From Pseudoalteromonas luteoviolacea S2607 (lineage in GTDB: Bacteria > Pseudomonadota > Gammaproteobacteria > Enterobacterales > Alteromonadaceae), in assembly GCF_001625575.1 (NCBI RefSeq), contig NZ_AUXV01000007.1, positions 124,001 through 188,000 of the forward strand: 64,000 nt of DNA. Reading direction: 5' to 3'. Below the pieces are notes generated by a model. It made no database searches. It was not told where the DNA came from and worked only from the letters and a program-made list of their open reading frames with translations. This document shows positions 38,206-47,627 of the stretch, piece by piece. The position numbers and the translations under genes are program-made. The number at the start of each line of letters is the position of its first letter. The stretch's first letter is position 1.

Positions 38206-38949
38206 CTAACCCTGAGTGACTTCAGTATTGAGCGCTTTTCTCGCCAATTTAGTGAGCCTTACCAATTCCATGCGAACAGCTTTGCTGTCCATACATTTAT
38301 TTTCGAATTGGATGTAGTAGTTTTTATCATGTGCTCTTAAGTAGCAGCCGTCGGGTACAATCGTGGTCATCACTACGTTGTCTGACTTTATTCCATGTGC
38401 CTTTTGAAGCATTAGTTGATTGGCATCAGCATGGTCGTCATTCATGTGCTCAACCATTCTCTTCTCATCTTCGAGTGTCCACTCAGGCTCCTGTTCATGC
38501 CATTCGTCTTTTTCTATCCAAAAAATATGACCAAAGCCACCAATGTAACGGACACGTTTCACTTCCATACGCCACAACTGAAAGTCGTGTGCTTGGCGAT
38601 ATGATATTGCTTCTGGGTATTGACGCTCATAGCGCTCAAGTAAGGCTTCAGCCTCTTCTGCTGGTACTGGGGCGGCATCTCCAACCACTGTAACACGTGC
38701 ATGAGCGTTCTGATCACCTTCTTCGGCAGCATCAAATACCGTCGCACACATACGGCTGTCTTCGGTAAGGTTACGAGAATGCTGTGCAATACCAGCAATA
38801 TAAAAAACAAGTCTACCTTGGTTGTCCGTCATAAAAGGAGACACAGATCCAAAAGGGTACCCATGAAGGTTCTTTGAAATAGTTGAAATCACGCAGACAT
38901 TTGACTGTCTTACTAAAGTGCGTGCTTCAAAAGCGGCTTGTTCACGCAT
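38206..38949 (-). CDS. HugZ/HutZ-like haem-utilisation protein
   Basis: A 247-residue protein of the pyridoxamine 5'-phosphate oxidase-like split-barrel fold (about 1-150, with GYPFGSVSPF and IAQHSRNL) plus a C-terminal DUF2470 domain (HMNDDHADANQLML). HugZ/HutZ proteins bind haem and cleave or traffic it in the cytoplasm. Its gene overlaps the haem ABC ATPase gene by 8 nt, which ties it to the import system. Whether it is a true haem oxygenase cannot be read from the sequence. Confidence 0.85.
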   Translation of the reverse strand: MREQAAFEARTLVRQSNVCVISTISKNLHGYPFGSVSPFMTDNQGRLVFYIAGIAQHSRNLTEDSRMCATVFDAAEEGDQNAHARVTVVGDAAPVPAEEAEALLERYERQYPEAISYRQAHDFQLWRMEVKRVRYIGGFGHIFWIEKDEWHEQEPEWTLEDEKRMVEHMNDDHADANQLMLQKAHGIKSDNVVMTTIVPDGCYLRAHDKNYYIQFENKCMDSKAVRMELVRLTKLARKALNTEVTQG

Positions 38950-39739
38950 TAGAGGCTCCTGTTAGCGGTTCTGAAAAAATCATAGGGATTTGAAAGCTGG
39001 GGTGCAAGTTTATTTGCATGCCAGCACGATAGATAGGTTGAAGTACTTCGGGACGCAAAACATCTTGTGGATTGCCATCATGGTAAACATTGCCATGATG
39101 CAGAAGTAAAATTCGATCTGCATATAGTGACGCAAGATTCAAGTCATGGAGAACTGCAATAACAGTATTGCCTTGCTCGGCAAATGCTTTAGCTGTGCTC
39201 AAAGTGGTATGCTGATGATGTAAGTCGAGCGCTGATGTCGGCTCGTCTAATAGCATTAACTTACCTGTAGTGTGTTTTTTGTGAGCGTCTAGTTGGGCAA
39301 TACATCTTGCAAATTGTACACGTTGAAATTCACCTCCGGATAGTACTGTAACATCTCTATCAGCCAGTGATTCTAGTGCCATTTGTACAATAATATCATT
39401 CACTTCGCTTGCTTGAGCATGTGCAGTTTCATGGTATGGGTAGCGGCCCATAGCAATTAGCTCGGCGGCGCTAAATGCAAAATTTACGCGGTTGTTTTGC
39501 AGCAACATAGCGCGTTGTGTTGCCAATTTTTGCGGAGCGTATTGCACCATAGATTTGTCATTAAATAAGACTTCGCCCGTGTAGTCCAAGTCGTCGCAAA
39601 TTGCGCTGAGCAAAGTTGATTTACCCGCGCCATTCTCACCGAGTAAAACAATGAACTCACCAAGGTTAGCTTTAAATGAGAGGTCATGAATGATGCGTTT
39701 GCTACCGCGAGTAATACCTATATTTTTACATTCAAGCAT
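38942..39739 (-). CDS. hmuV: haem ABC transporter ATP-binding protein HmuV
   Basis: A 265-residue ABC ATPase with Walker A GENGAGKS, signature LSGGEFQRVQF, Walker B LMLLDEPTSALD and H-loop VIAVLHDLNLAS. It powers transport of haem from periplasm to cytoplasm with HmuU and HmuT. Overlaps of 8 nt on both sides show translational coupling. Confidence 0.92.
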   Translation of the reverse strand: MLECKNIGITRGSKRIIHDLSFKANLGEFIVLLGENGAGKSTLLSAICDDLDYTGEVLFNDKSMVQYAPQKLATQRAMLLQNNRVNFAFSAAELIAMGRYPYHETAHAQASEVNDIIVQMALESLADRDVTVLSGGEFQRVQFARCIAQLDAHKKHTTGKLMLLDEPTSALDLHHQHTTLSTAKAFAEQGNTVIAVLHDLNLASLYADRILLLHHGNVYHDGNPQDVLRPEVLQPIYRAGMQINLHPSFQIPMIFSEPLTGASNA

Positions 39740-40781
39740 GGCTACCTCGCTTTTGTTTTACTAACTGATAAATAAAGAAAGGGGCGCCAAATAGGGCTGT
39801 CACTATGCCAATAGGTAATTCAGATGGAGCAACAATTAAACGTGCGATCCAATCAGCCAATAACATAAGCAAGCAACCTAATAACATGCTCAGTGGCAAC
39901 ATTTTTCGTAAATCTGGACCAACTAATAGGCGTGCGATGTGTGGTACTACGAGTCCGACAAAGCCAATCATACCAGCCATAGCAACTGCACCACCGACAC
40001 CCAAAGCAACTAAGAATACGACTTCAGTTTTGAGCCGTTTGACATTGACCCCTAAATGCCTAGCATCTCGCTCCCCTAGCATTAAGGCGTTGATTTGGCG
40101 TTTTTTAAACAGTAATAGAATAGTGCTGACAATAATAAGTGGGGCACCATAGATCATTGCAGACCAGCTTGCACCGCCAAGTGAACCCATTTGCCAGTAT
40201 GTCATAAGTCTTAAAGAGCTATCATCTGAAAAAAAGCTAAAAAGACCAATTATTGCCATCGCGATAGCGTTAATTGCGACACCGGCGAGGAGTAATGTTG
40301 TAATTTGCACTTGGCCTTGGTGGTTAGCCAAATGATAAATAACACTGGTTATCGTTAAAGCACCGATGAATGCGGCTGGGGCAACCATCGCTTCATTAAC
40401 AAAACTCACTTTAGGCGCGAGTGCGATAACGGCGATCGCAGCGACTGCCGCGCCACCGGTTACACCCATCAAGCTTGGATCTGCAAGTGGGTTGCGGCAA
40501 AGTGCTTGAGTGGCTGCACCACTGCAAGCGAGGACTGAGCCAATTAGTATTGCTAACAATAACCTTGGCAGCCTTATCTGTGACACAACACTCATCTGCA
40601 ATTGATTAATATCTGCGGTCATAGAATCTGGTAGGAGCCATGCAATTGGCATTTTCCAGTCCCAACCGACAGGGCCACTGCTAAGGGATAGCCAAGCCAA
40701 GCTGAGCAGAAATATCACACTCAGCCAATACCATTTCAAATGACGCTTGGAATTTAGAATAGGAAGGGCAATGTTGCTCAT
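39732..40781 (-). CDS. hmuU: haem ABC transporter permease HmuU
   Basis: A 349-residue FecCD-family permease with about ten membrane helices. Typical segments are RLPRLLLAILIGSVLACSGAATQALCRNPLADP and GFVGLVVPHIARLLVGPD. It forms the membrane channel for haem with HmuV and HmuT. It overlaps hmuT by 4 nt. Confidence 0.92.
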   Translation of the reverse strand: MSNIALPILNSKRHLKWYWLSVIFLLSLAWLSLSSGPVGWDWKMPIAWLLPDSMTADINQLQMSVVSQIRLPRLLLAILIGSVLACSGAATQALCRNPLADPSLMGVTGGAAVAAIAVIALAPKVSFVNEAMVAPAAFIGALTITSVIYHLANHQGQVQITTLLLAGVAINAIAMAIIGLFSFFSDDSSLRLMTYWQMGSLGGASWSAMIYGAPLIIVSTILLLFKKRQINALMLGERDARHLGVNVKRLKTEVVFLVALGVGGAVAMAGMIGFVGLVVPHIARLLVGPDLRKMLPLSMLLGCLLMLLADWIARLIVAPSELPIGIVTALFGAPFFIYQLVKQKRGSHA

Positions 40782-41596
40782 AGCGCCTGCTTACGATGAA
40801 ATGAATCGAGTTTGGCAATGGCTTCGGGTAGACGTGTAGTCATACCGAGCGACATTAATGAGTCCATTACCAACAAACGACACTCCTTCGCAGCGGGGAT
40901 CAGTGCAAGCGCGGCTTGCTGACAAAACTTTTCTGGGCCGCCTGCACCATAGACTACATGGCTCGGGGCAACTAAAAAATCAGGGTCACTTACCAACAAG
41001 GCTTCACGGTTAAAGGGCTTAAAGCCATTGTGAGTTGCAAGGTTTTTAATTCCTGTATAGCCAAATAAAATATCGGGTACAGTTTCTTTACCTGCGACCA
41101 TGACACCACGTTCCCCTGCCGAAAGAATAAACAACGCTTTTGTAGCGGATGGTTGAGGCTTATTCGGAAGCTGCTTTTTAAGTGCTTGAATTAATTTCTC
41201 AGCTTGTGGTTGCTTATTGAGATCGGCGGCAATTTGATTTATGAGTGTAAATAAGCCCTTTACCTGTTTCGGTTTGTCATATTGTTTGACAGGGACGCCA
41301 GTGCTTTTAATCTGTGTGAGTACTTGCGGGCGGCCAGCCCCCTCGAGTGTTAAAATCAGCGTCGGTTTTTGAGATAAAATCCCCTCTGCTGCTAAATCTC
41401 GGTAATACCCTACCTTAGGCAACGACACAGCCTTCGGTGGCCAAGTACTTGAAGTATCAACTGCGACGACATCCTCCCCTGCTTCTAATGCATAGACGAT
41501 ATCAGTGATGGTGCCACCTGCGACAACAATTCGCTCGGCAGCAGCATTGAAGCTCAATGCTGCCAAAAAGAGACCTATAAATATTGCGTGTTTCAT
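40778..41596 (-). CDS. hmuT: periplasmic haem-binding protein HmuT
   Basis: A 272-residue periplasmic binding protein with signal peptide (about 1-20, ending NAAA) and the class III fold. The opening RIVVAGGTITDIVYALEAGEDVVAVD and PKVGYYRDLAAEGILS (a conserved Tyr pair near the haem pocket) match HmuT-type proteins. The ATG at 41596 is preceded by GTGAGAAA; a GTG at 41608 would add four residues. First gene of the minus-strand hmuT-U-V-hugZ operon. Confidence 0.9.
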   Translation of the reverse strand: MKHAIFIGLFLAALSFNAAAERIVVAGGTITDIVYALEAGEDVVAVDTSSTWPPKAVSLPKVGYYRDLAAEGILSQKPTLILTLEGAGRPQVLTQIKSTGVPVKQYDKPKQVKGLFTLINQIAADLNKQPQAEKLIQALKKQLPNKPQPSATKALFILSAGERGVMVAGKETVPDILFGYTGIKNLATHNGFKPFNREALLVSDPDFLVAPSHVVYGAGGPEKFCQQAALALIPAAKECRLLVMDSLMSLGMTTRLPEAIAKLDSFHRKQAL

Positions 41597-41748
41597 TGCT
41601 TTTCTCACGTTTAATTACTTGGGTATGTTGACCAATAAGCACGTTATACGACGTACTGATGGGCCACTAATAAATCCTTTATGAGTACATTTATCCGATG
41701 AGGCAATAATACATTTGATAGTAAATAAAATCTATATGATTATAGTAA

Positions 41749-41763
41749 TACAAACAATTATCA
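41749..41763. promoter_or_regulatory. possible Fur site in the haem divergent region
   Basis: The segment contains a perfect Fur half-site ATTATCA (41757-41763) and a poor second half (TACAAAC). It lies between divergent hmuT and the haem receptor gene, where iron regulation is expected. The match is weak. Confidence 0.3.
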
Positions 41764-41838
41764 TTTGAGTTATTTAGAAAATACCTTTATAGTGCACAGC
41801 GAAATTTATTCGTTCTTCCTGTTTGAGGTTAAAAGATA

Positions 41839-43941
41839 ATGTTTAAACAAACTACTATTTCGCTAAGTATTGCAGCAGCAATATTTGCTGCGCCAAGTTC
41901 AGTTGCTGAGCAATTTGAAAAAGACAGCGAGGTTATCGTAGTGTCGGGGTCTCGCATCGAGCAAAAGCTCAATGATGTGGCTGGCTCGGTAAATGTTGTC
42001 ACCGAACAAGAAATTGAACGTGAGTTGGCAGTGGACTTGAATAGTGCATTTAAGTATCAAACAGGGATAACAACAACGGGCTCAACTGGAGAAGCCCAAG
42101 CGCTCAATATTCGTGGTATCGGTGGAAACCGAGTAGTGTATATAAAGGATGGTCGTCGACTAAATGATGCCTATTCAGGTGGCGGTGGTCTTATTATTGG
42201 ACGCGGTTACTTTGATGTTGACAATGTAAAGCAGATTGAAGTCGCGAAAGGTGCTGCTTCATCTTTATATGGCTCTGATGCACTGGGTGGAATCGTCGTT
42301 ATATCGACCAAAAACCCGTCAGATTATTTATCTGAAAAAGACACTTATGCCCAAGTTGGCCTTGGCTACTATGAAGTTAATGCTGAGAAGAGTGCGACAG
42401 CAACATTTGCTAAAAAGCTGAGTGACTTTAATGCCACCTCTATCCAGATAACACGTCGTGACGGTGAAGGCGCTCAAAACTACCAAGAAGACTTACCAGG
42501 CTTTGATTACACGTCAAATGCGCTACTGTTAAAGTCTGAGTTTAACCTGACTGACACAGAAAGCTTATTAGCGACGATTGACTACTTTGATCAAGACAGT
42601 GAACAAATCATTACGCCAGCTCAGATAGAAACAAGAGATGACAATGAAAGCATTTCTTTTTCATTGGATTTTGATACAAATGCCGCAACCGCTGCTTATG
42701 ACAACTTAAGCGCACAAATTTACTATACAGATTTTGAGCAAGCCAGTGATCAAGTGAGATTCAATAATGGTAGCCGCAGCCGCACAGGCCCTTACACTGA
42801 TTACAATGATTATCGATTTGAGCAGTCAATCTTTGGCACTCGTTTGGTATTAGATAAGCAGCTGGAGTTAGGTGCTACTTCACATCAGCTTGTATACGGT
42901 TTCGACTTTGATAGCTATGAAACTGCAAGGCCACGTTTCAAAACGCGTATAGATGCACAAGGTAACAAGCTTTTAGATAAAGAAGGTCAAAAGACATTCC
43001 CTGGTGCAGACACAACTATGCTAGGTGCCTTTATTCAAGATAACATTACCTTGATACCGGATACATTAACTCTAAATGCCGGACTGCGCTTAGATCGTTA
43101 TGAGATGGATGCAAAAGACAGCGAACTCTATACTGGCACTGACTTTGGCGATATCAGCGAGACAGCACTATCACCTAAACTAGGTGTTGTATTTTCAGTG
43201 AGTGATAACTTAAACTTTGTTGCGCAGTACGCAAGGGGCTTTAAGATCCCACCACATGACTTAGCTTACCAAAGCCACGGGGTTGAGCCTTTTTACCAAA
43301 TCTTACCAAACCCAGATCTAGATCCTGAAACCAGCGACAGCATTGAATTTGGTGTAAAAGGTGATTTCGACTCGAAACAGTTTGCAGTGACGGTATTCCA
43401 TTCAAAATTTGATGATTTTATTGACAACAAAGTTGTTAGAATGGAACCGAGTCAGATCCCAGGTATGCCACCAAAAACTTATTATCAGTATCACAACCTT
43501 GGCAAGGTAGAGATTGAAGGCCTTGAAGCGGAATTTACCGTGTGGCTAAACGATAATGTGGCTTTTGACACGGGACTTACCTACACCAAAGGTAAAGACA
43601 AAGAAACTAATCAATATATAAACTCTATCAGCCCATTAAATGGCTTTGTAAAAGCACGATACGAGGCTGATAATTGGTCAGTGACAGCTGCTTTCAAAGG
43701 TGCAAAGAGAATGACCAAAGTGTCAGCAGAGGATAAAGTCAAAACGAGCGGCTGGGGTACAATTGATTTATATGCCGAATATGATTTCGGTGGCTTAAGA
43801 CTGAATGCAGGCGTATTCAACTTATTGGATAAAGAGTACATTCCTTATGAAAGTGTGGCAGGGTTAGATGCGGGCACAAATCTAAATCAATATACCCAGC
43901 CTGGACGAAGTTTTGCGATTAATGCTAAGTACACCTTCTAA
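41839..43941 (+). CDS. TonB-dependent haem/haemoglobin receptor
   Basis: A 700-residue receptor with signal peptide (about 1-23, ending SSVAEQ), a TonB-box-like EVIVVSGS, the plug domain (NIRGIGGNRVVYIKDGRR, GAASSLYGSDALGG), and a 22-strand-type barrel. The GFKIPPHDLAYQSHG and NPDLDPETSDSIEFG blocks are those of haem/haemoglobin receptors (FRAP/NPNL region), and the end is YTF. It is divergent from hmuTUV and completes an outer-to-inner haem import path. TonB-ExbBD must come from elsewhere. Confidence 0.92.
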   Translation: MFKQTTISLSIAAAIFAAPSSVAEQFEKDSEVIVVSGSRIEQKLNDVAGSVNVVTEQEIERELAVDLNSAFKYQTGITTTGSTGEAQALNIRGIGGNRVVYIKDGRRLNDAYSGGGGLIIGRGYFDVDNVKQIEVAKGAASSLYGSDALGGIVVISTKNPSDYLSEKDTYAQVGLGYYEVNAEKSATATFAKKLSDFNATSIQITRRDGEGAQNYQEDLPGFDYTSNALLLKSEFNLTDTESLLATIDYFDQDSEQIITPAQIETRDDNESISFSLDFDTNAATAAYDNLSAQIYYTDFEQASDQVRFNNGSRSRTGPYTDYNDYRFEQSIFGTRLVLDKQLELGATSHQLVYGFDFDSYETARPRFKTRIDAQGNKLLDKEGQKTFPGADTTMLGAFIQDNITLIPDTLTLNAGLRLDRYEMDAKDSELYTGTDFGDISETALSPKLGVVFSVSDNLNFVAQYARGFKIPPHDLAYQSHGVEPFYQILPNPDLDPETSDSIEFGVKGDFDSKQFAVTVFHSKFDDFIDNKVVRMEPSQIPGMPPKTYYQYHNLGKVEIEGLEAEFTVWLNDNVAFDTGLTYTKGKDKETNQYINSISPLNGFVKARYEADNWSVTAAFKGAKRMTKVSAEDKVKTSGWGTIDLYAEYDFGGLRLNAGVFNLLDKEYIPYESVAGLDAGTNLNQYTQPGRSFAINAKYTF

Positions 43942-44015
43942 TCAGAACTAATATCCCTGATTAAACCCCTAGGCACTAGATTAATATGTGGCGTCTAGGT
44001 CTTCGTAGTAAAGTC

Positions 44016-44055
44016 AGAAGCGGATGGTTACAATAGACATCCGTTTCTTTTTTTG
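44016..44055 (+). terminator. terminator of the haem receptor gene
   Basis: AGAAGCGGATG and CATCCGTTTCT pair over 11 bp with one G-T pair, around an 11-nt loop, followed by TTTTTTT. Confidence 0.82.
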
Positions 44056-44139
44056 GTCCGTATGAGGCCTTTTTATAACGTGCAATTGGCTTATATTGGG
44101 CCTAGGGTGTCAAGATTGAGAATTAAATCTAAAACATAC

Positions 44140-44191
44140 TTGCATTGTTGAGAAAAACTCGTACAATTCCCCAGCTTCCCGTAGTGGGAAG
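44140..44191 (+). promoter_or_regulatory. rpsP operon promoter and leader hairpin
   Basis: TTGCAT (44140-44145) and TACAAT (44162-44167) are 16 bp apart. Just downstream, CTTCCC and GGGAAG pair around a GTAGT loop (44175-44191), so the transcript of rpsP-rimM-trmD-rplS would carry a small hairpin close to its 5' end. Confidence 0.6.
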
Positions 44192-44235
44192 TTATATCTT
44201 ATTAATGAAAACAGTCAATCTATGTAGAGGACGGT

Positions 44236-44484
44236 ATGGTAACTATTCGTTTGCAACGTGGCGGCGCTAAAAAGCGTCCATTCTATCAAATCGTGGTTGC
44301 GGATAGCCGTTTCTCGCGTGACGGTCGTTTCATCGAGAAAGTAGGTTTCTTTAACCCACTTGCTGCTGGTCAGGAAGAAAAACTACGTCTAGATCTTGCT
44401 CGTGTTGAACACTGGGTAGGTCAAGGCGCATCTCTTTCAGATCGCGTAGCTAAGCTAGTTAAAGACGCTCGTAAAGCGGCTTAA
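44236..44484 (+). CDS. rpsP: 30S ribosomal protein S16
   Basis: An 82-residue S16, with [25 protein letters not shown] by pattern at the start and the FFNPLA motif. It binds 16S rRNA and assists small-subunit assembly. First gene of the conserved operon rpsP-rimM-trmD-rplS, preceded by GAGG before the ATG. Confidence 0.98.
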   Translation: MVTIRLQRGGAKKRPFYQIVVADSRFSRDGRFIEKVGFFNPLAAGQEEKLRLDLARVEHWVGQGASLSDRVAKLVKDARKAA

Positions 44485-44501
44485 TAGGCGTAAGTGTAAC
44501 C

Positions 44502-45035
44502 ATGAGTCAAGATAACACCTCGACACTCGTTGTCGGCAAATTAGGTGCCCCTTATGGCATTAAGGGTTGGCTTAAGGTGCATTCATTTACTGATGATCCC
44601 CAAGGGATCTTCGATTTCAGCCCGTGGTTGATAGGGCAACAAGGTAAATGGCAAGCACTTGAAGTGAGCGACTGGCGTCGTCACAACAAGGGCTTCATCG
44701 CTAAATTTGCGAACATTAATGACAGAGATCAAGCAATGGCTTATACCAATGCGGAAATCGCTGTTAATAGTGAGCAGCTCCCTGAATTACCTGAAGGGGA
44801 GTTTTATTGGCGAGACTTAATTGGTATGACAGTTGTAACCAATAAAGGTTATAACTTAGGTCATGTTGATGACCTTATGGAGACTGGCTCAAATGACGTT
44901 TTGGTTGTGAAAGCAAACAAAAAAGATGCATTTGGTCAGACTGAGCGCTTAATCCCATTTTTGACAGATTCTGTCATTGTTGAGGTTAAGCATGATGAAC
45001 GTGAAATTACGGTTGATTGGGATCCAGCATTTTAA
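44502..45035 (+). CDS. rimM: ribosome maturation factor RimM
   Basis: A 177-residue RimM. The N-terminal domain starts with [24 protein letters not shown], and the C-terminal PRC-barrel domain includes [12 protein letters not shown] and [26 protein letters not shown]. It binds S19 and helps mature the 30S head. Its stop TAA overlaps the trmD ATG. Confidence 0.96.
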   Translation: MSQDNTSTLVVGKLGAPYGIKGWLKVHSFTDDPQGIFDFSPWLIGQQGKWQALEVSDWRRHNKGFIAKFANINDRDQAMAYTNAEIAVNSEQLPELPEGEFYWRDLIGMTVVTNKGYNLGHVDDLMETGSNDVLVVKANKKDAFGQTERLIPFLTDSVIVEVKHDEREITVDWDPAF

Positions 45036-45799
45036 TGAGTGATCAGCAAAAACTTTGGGTTGGCGTTGTTTCGTTATTCCCTGAAATGTTTGATGCAGTT
45101 ACTCAGCAAGGTGTAACTGGTCGAGCTGTGAAAAACGGTTTGATTGAGTTCAATTGTTGGAACCCTAGAGAGTACGCTACTGACAAACATCGTACTGTGG
45201 ATGACAGACCATATGGTGGTGGTCCTGGTATGTTGATGATGGTGGAGCCTCTTGAAAAAGCCATCCTAGATGCAAAAGCTGCAGCTGGTGAAGGCGCAAA
45301 AGTAATTTACATGTCTCCGCAAGGGCGCAAACTAGATCAGCAAGGCGCTGCCGAATTGGCAAAGTCTGAAAAATTGATTTTAGTTGCGGGTCGATATGAA
45401 GGTATAGATGAACGGATCATCGAGTCTCATGTAGACGAAGAGTGGTCCATTGGTGATTTTATTCTCAGTGGTGGCGAATTGCCTGCCATGACACTTATCG
45501 ATGCAGTTGCACGATTGGTGCCTGGTGTGCTCGGTCACAATCAGTCTGCTGAGCAGGACTCATTTTCGGATGGCCTGTTAGATTGCCCTCACTATACTCG
45601 GCCTGAAATATTGGATGGAAAGCAGGTCCCTGCTGTATTACTCAGTGGGAACCACAAAGAAATTGCAAAATGGCGCTTAAAGCAGTCGTTGGGCAGGACT
45701 TGGCTACGCCGTCCGGACTTGTTGCGTAACCTAGCTCTGACTGAGGAGCAAGCAAAGCTTCTCGCTGAATTTCAGCAAGAACATGAAGCTTGTGGCTAG
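45035..45799 (+). CDS. trmD: tRNA (guanine-N1-)-methyltransferase TrmD
   Basis: A 254-residue SPOUT methyltransferase that makes m1G37 in tRNAs with a G36, preventing frameshifts. The trefoil-knot motifs are [16 protein letters not shown] ([11 protein letters not shown]), [13 protein letters not shown] and [16 protein letters not shown]. The ATG at 45035 is chosen because it overlaps the rimM stop (TAATG); an upstream ATG at 45017 inside rimM has no support. Confidence 0.97.
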   Translation: MSDQQKLWVGVVSLFPEMFDAVTQQGVTGRAVKNGLIEFNCWNPREYATDKHRTVDDRPYGGGPGMLMMVEPLEKAILDAKAAAGEGAKVIYMSPQGRKLDQQGAAELAKSEKLILVAGRYEGIDERIIESHVDEEWSIGDFILSGGELPAMTLIDAVARLVPGVLGHNQSAEQDSFSDGLLDCPHYTRPEILDGKQVPAVLLSGNHKEIAKWRLKQSLGRTWLRRPDLLRNLALTEEQAKLLAEFQQEHEACG

Positions 45800-45832
45800 A
45801 AGACAGTTACTCCTAGGAATGTGAGAAATAAA

Positions 45833-46192
45833 ATGGCAAAAGTAAACCAAAATATTATTAAAGCGCTTGAAGAAGAGCAGCTTAAAAAAGACGTACCTGC
45901 GTTCGGCGCTGGTGACACAGTTGTTGTTCAGGTACGCGTTAAAGAAGGTAACAAAGAGCGTCTACAGGCCTTTGAAGGTGTTGTAATCGCGAAGCGTAAC
46001 CGTGGCCTTCATTCATCTTTCACTGTTCGTAAGATCTCGAGTGGCGAAGGTGTTGAGCGTGTTTTCCAAACACACAGCCCATTGGTTGATAGCGTTACAG
46101 TTAAGCGTCGTGGTGCGGTTCGTCGCGCTAAGCTTTACTACTTGCGTGAGCGTTCTGGTAAATCTGCACGTATTAAAGAAAAACTTAACTAA
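45833..46192 (+). CDS. rplS: 50S ribosomal protein L19
   Basis: A 119-residue L19, with the usual start [16 protein letters not shown], the [13 protein letters not shown] region and the [18 protein letters not shown] end. It sits at the 30S-50S interface. The ATG at 45833 is the family start; a GTG at 45821 would add four residues. Confidence 0.98.
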   Translation: MAKVNQNIIKALEEEQLKKDVPAFGAGDTVVVQVRVKEGNKERLQAFEGVVIAKRNRGLHSSFTVRKISSGEGVERVFQTHSPLVDSVTVKRRGAVRRAKLYYLRERSGKSARIKEKLN

Positions 46193-46217
46193 TACGCGCA
46201 TAATACCTATGCTTAAC

Positions 46218-46250
46218 AAACAGGCCGCTTCTAGCGGCCTGTTTGGTTTC
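46218..46250 (+). terminator. terminator of the rpsP operon
   Basis: AAACAGGCCGCT, loop TCT, AGCGGCCTGTTT gives a 12-bp perfect stem followed by GGTTTC. Between here and tyrA the gap holds the TyrR-type boxes and no gene. Confidence 0.9.
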
Positions 46251-46416
46251 AAACTCAGTGTCTACATACTCCTCTCGACATTGCCACGCTTCTCTATCGC
46301 TTTACAATGCGTCACTTTTCTTCGACTATTATTCCTCACGGTGGGGATCATTACCTACAATTGTCATACAATGAAAAAAGGTACTTTCTTAATATTAAAC
46401 GTCCTGTTAGACTGAG

Positions 46417-46434
46417 TGTAATTATATATTTACC
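46417..46434. promoter_or_regulatory. TyrR-type box 1 upstream of tyrA
   Basis: TGTAAT-TATATA-TTTACC matches the TyrR box TGTAAA-N6-TTTACA at 10 of 12 fixed positions. It overlaps a TATA-rich -10 region of the tyrA promoter. Confidence 0.65.
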
Positions 46435-46436
46435 GG

Positions 46437-46454
46437 TGTAAATTAGGGTTTACG
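46437..46454. promoter_or_regulatory. TyrR-type box 2 upstream of tyrA
   Basis: TGTAAA-TTAGGG-TTTACG matches the TyrR box TGTAAA-N6-TTTACA at 11 of 12 fixed positions. It begins exactly 20 bp after box 1, so both lie on the same DNA face, and it ends 2 bp before the tyrA ATG, overlapping the ribosome site. Confidence 0.78.
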
Positions 46455-46456
46455 GT

Positions 46457-47596
46457 ATGGAGATGAGAGAAGACTTGAGCTTAGACGAGCTGCGTGAGCA
46501 TATTGATACGTGCGATAGTGAGCTTGTGAGCTTGCTAGCGAAAAGGCGTTTACTCACAGAGCAAGTTGGTAAGATCAAGCAACGAAATGGCGCGCCATTA
46601 CATGCGCCAGAGCGTGAGGCCGCTTTAATTGCAGCAAGACGAGCTCAAGCAGAAGAGAAAGGAGTTAATCCCGAACTTGTAGAAGATATCCTACGCCGAA
46701 TGATGCGTGAAGCATATGAAAATCAGCAGAGTGAACTGGCGTGCGCTGCACCTGAATTATCTCCAATAGTGATAGTGGGTGGGGAAGGGGCAATGGGCCA
46801 GCTATTTGCCAAACAGTTTAAGCGTTCGGGTTATGACGTTAAAGTCTTAGATAAAGCGCAGCAAAGCAATGCAGCAGAAATACTTCAAGATGCAAAACTA
46901 GTTTTAATCAGTGTGCCTATCAATACGATTGAAGAGGTCGTTGCAAGCTTACCAGAACTAAACCCAGAGTGTATTTTGGCAGATATAACCTCGGTTAAGC
47001 AAAAACCATTGCATTGTTTACTTGAAAAGCACGCAGGCCCCGTTGTTGGCTTACATCCAATGTTCGGTCCCGATATATCTCACTGGGTTAAACAAACCGT
47101 TGTTGCTTGTGAAGGGCGGTATCCAGAAAAGTATCAAGGGTTACTGGAGCAGCTAAAAATATGGGGCTGCTATATTGCGCCAATGGCAGCAAAGAAGCAT
47201 GACCAAGCAATGCAAATTATTCAGGTAATGAGGCATTTAACGACATTTGTGTACGGGCAATTCTTAGCGCGCCAATGTCATACATTAGAAGAGTTAAGAG
47301 CGTGCTCTTCTCCAATTTATCAGTTAGAACTAATGATGGTCGGAAGGCTGTTTGCACAGTCTCCAGATCTTTATGCCGATATTATGTTGGCACAATTTGA
47401 AGATGTGGAAGGATTATTGGCAAGTTATCAAGACACCTTTGCACAGACTTTAAAGAATCTCAAAAACCAAGATAAAGCAGAGCTTATTAAAGGCTTTGAT
47501 GTGGCCAAAACCTACTTTTCAGACAATGCGCACTCATTTTTAGCGCAAAGTAGAGGCCTTTTAAATAAAGCCAATGATGCTAAGGTACTCGGATAA
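46457..47596 (+). CDS. tyrA: bifunctional chorismate mutase / prephenate dehydrogenase (T-protein)
   Basis: A 379-residue fusion. Residues about 1-90 are an AroQ chorismate mutase (DELREHIDTCDSELVSLLAKRRLLTEQVG). Residues about 100-379 are a prephenate dehydrogenase with NAD motif VIVGGEGAMGQLFAKQF, and VGLHPMFGPDI. It commits chorismate to tyrosine. The start at 46457 has AGGG eight bases upstream. Two TyrR-type boxes precede it, so repression by TyrR with tyrosine is likely. It converges on pheA, not linked to aroF as in Escherichia coli. Confidence 0.96.
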   Translation: MEMREDLSLDELREHIDTCDSELVSLLAKRRLLTEQVGKIKQRNGAPLHAPEREAALIAARRAQAEEKGVNPELVEDILRRMMREAYENQQSELACAAPELSPIVIVGGEGAMGQLFAKQFKRSGYDVKVLDKAQQSNAAEILQDAKLVLISVPINTIEEVVASLPELNPECILADITSVKQKPLHCLLEKHAGPVVGLHPMFGPDISHWVKQTVVACEGRYPEKYQGLLEQLKIWGCYIAPMAAKKHDQAMQIIQVMRHLTTFVYGQFLARQCHTLEELRACSSPIYQLELMMVGRLFAQSPDLYADIMLAQFEDVEGLLASYQDTFAQTLKNLKNQDKAELIKGFDVAKTYFSDNAHSFLAQSRGLLNKANDAKVLG

Positions 47597-47610
47597 CAGA
47601 GTACCTTTTT
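47582..47610 (+). terminator. tyrA terminator
   Basis: AAGGTACTC and GAGTACCTT form a 9-bp perfect stem around an 8-nt loop that contains the tyrA stop codon, followed by TTTAG. Confidence 0.8.
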
Positions 47611-47627
47611 AGTTACGGCTTTAACGC

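Noticed and set aside
38206..43941. The haem locus as a recent horizontally acquired island.
   Set aside because: There are no terminal repeats, integrase, tRNA target or obvious change in base composition.
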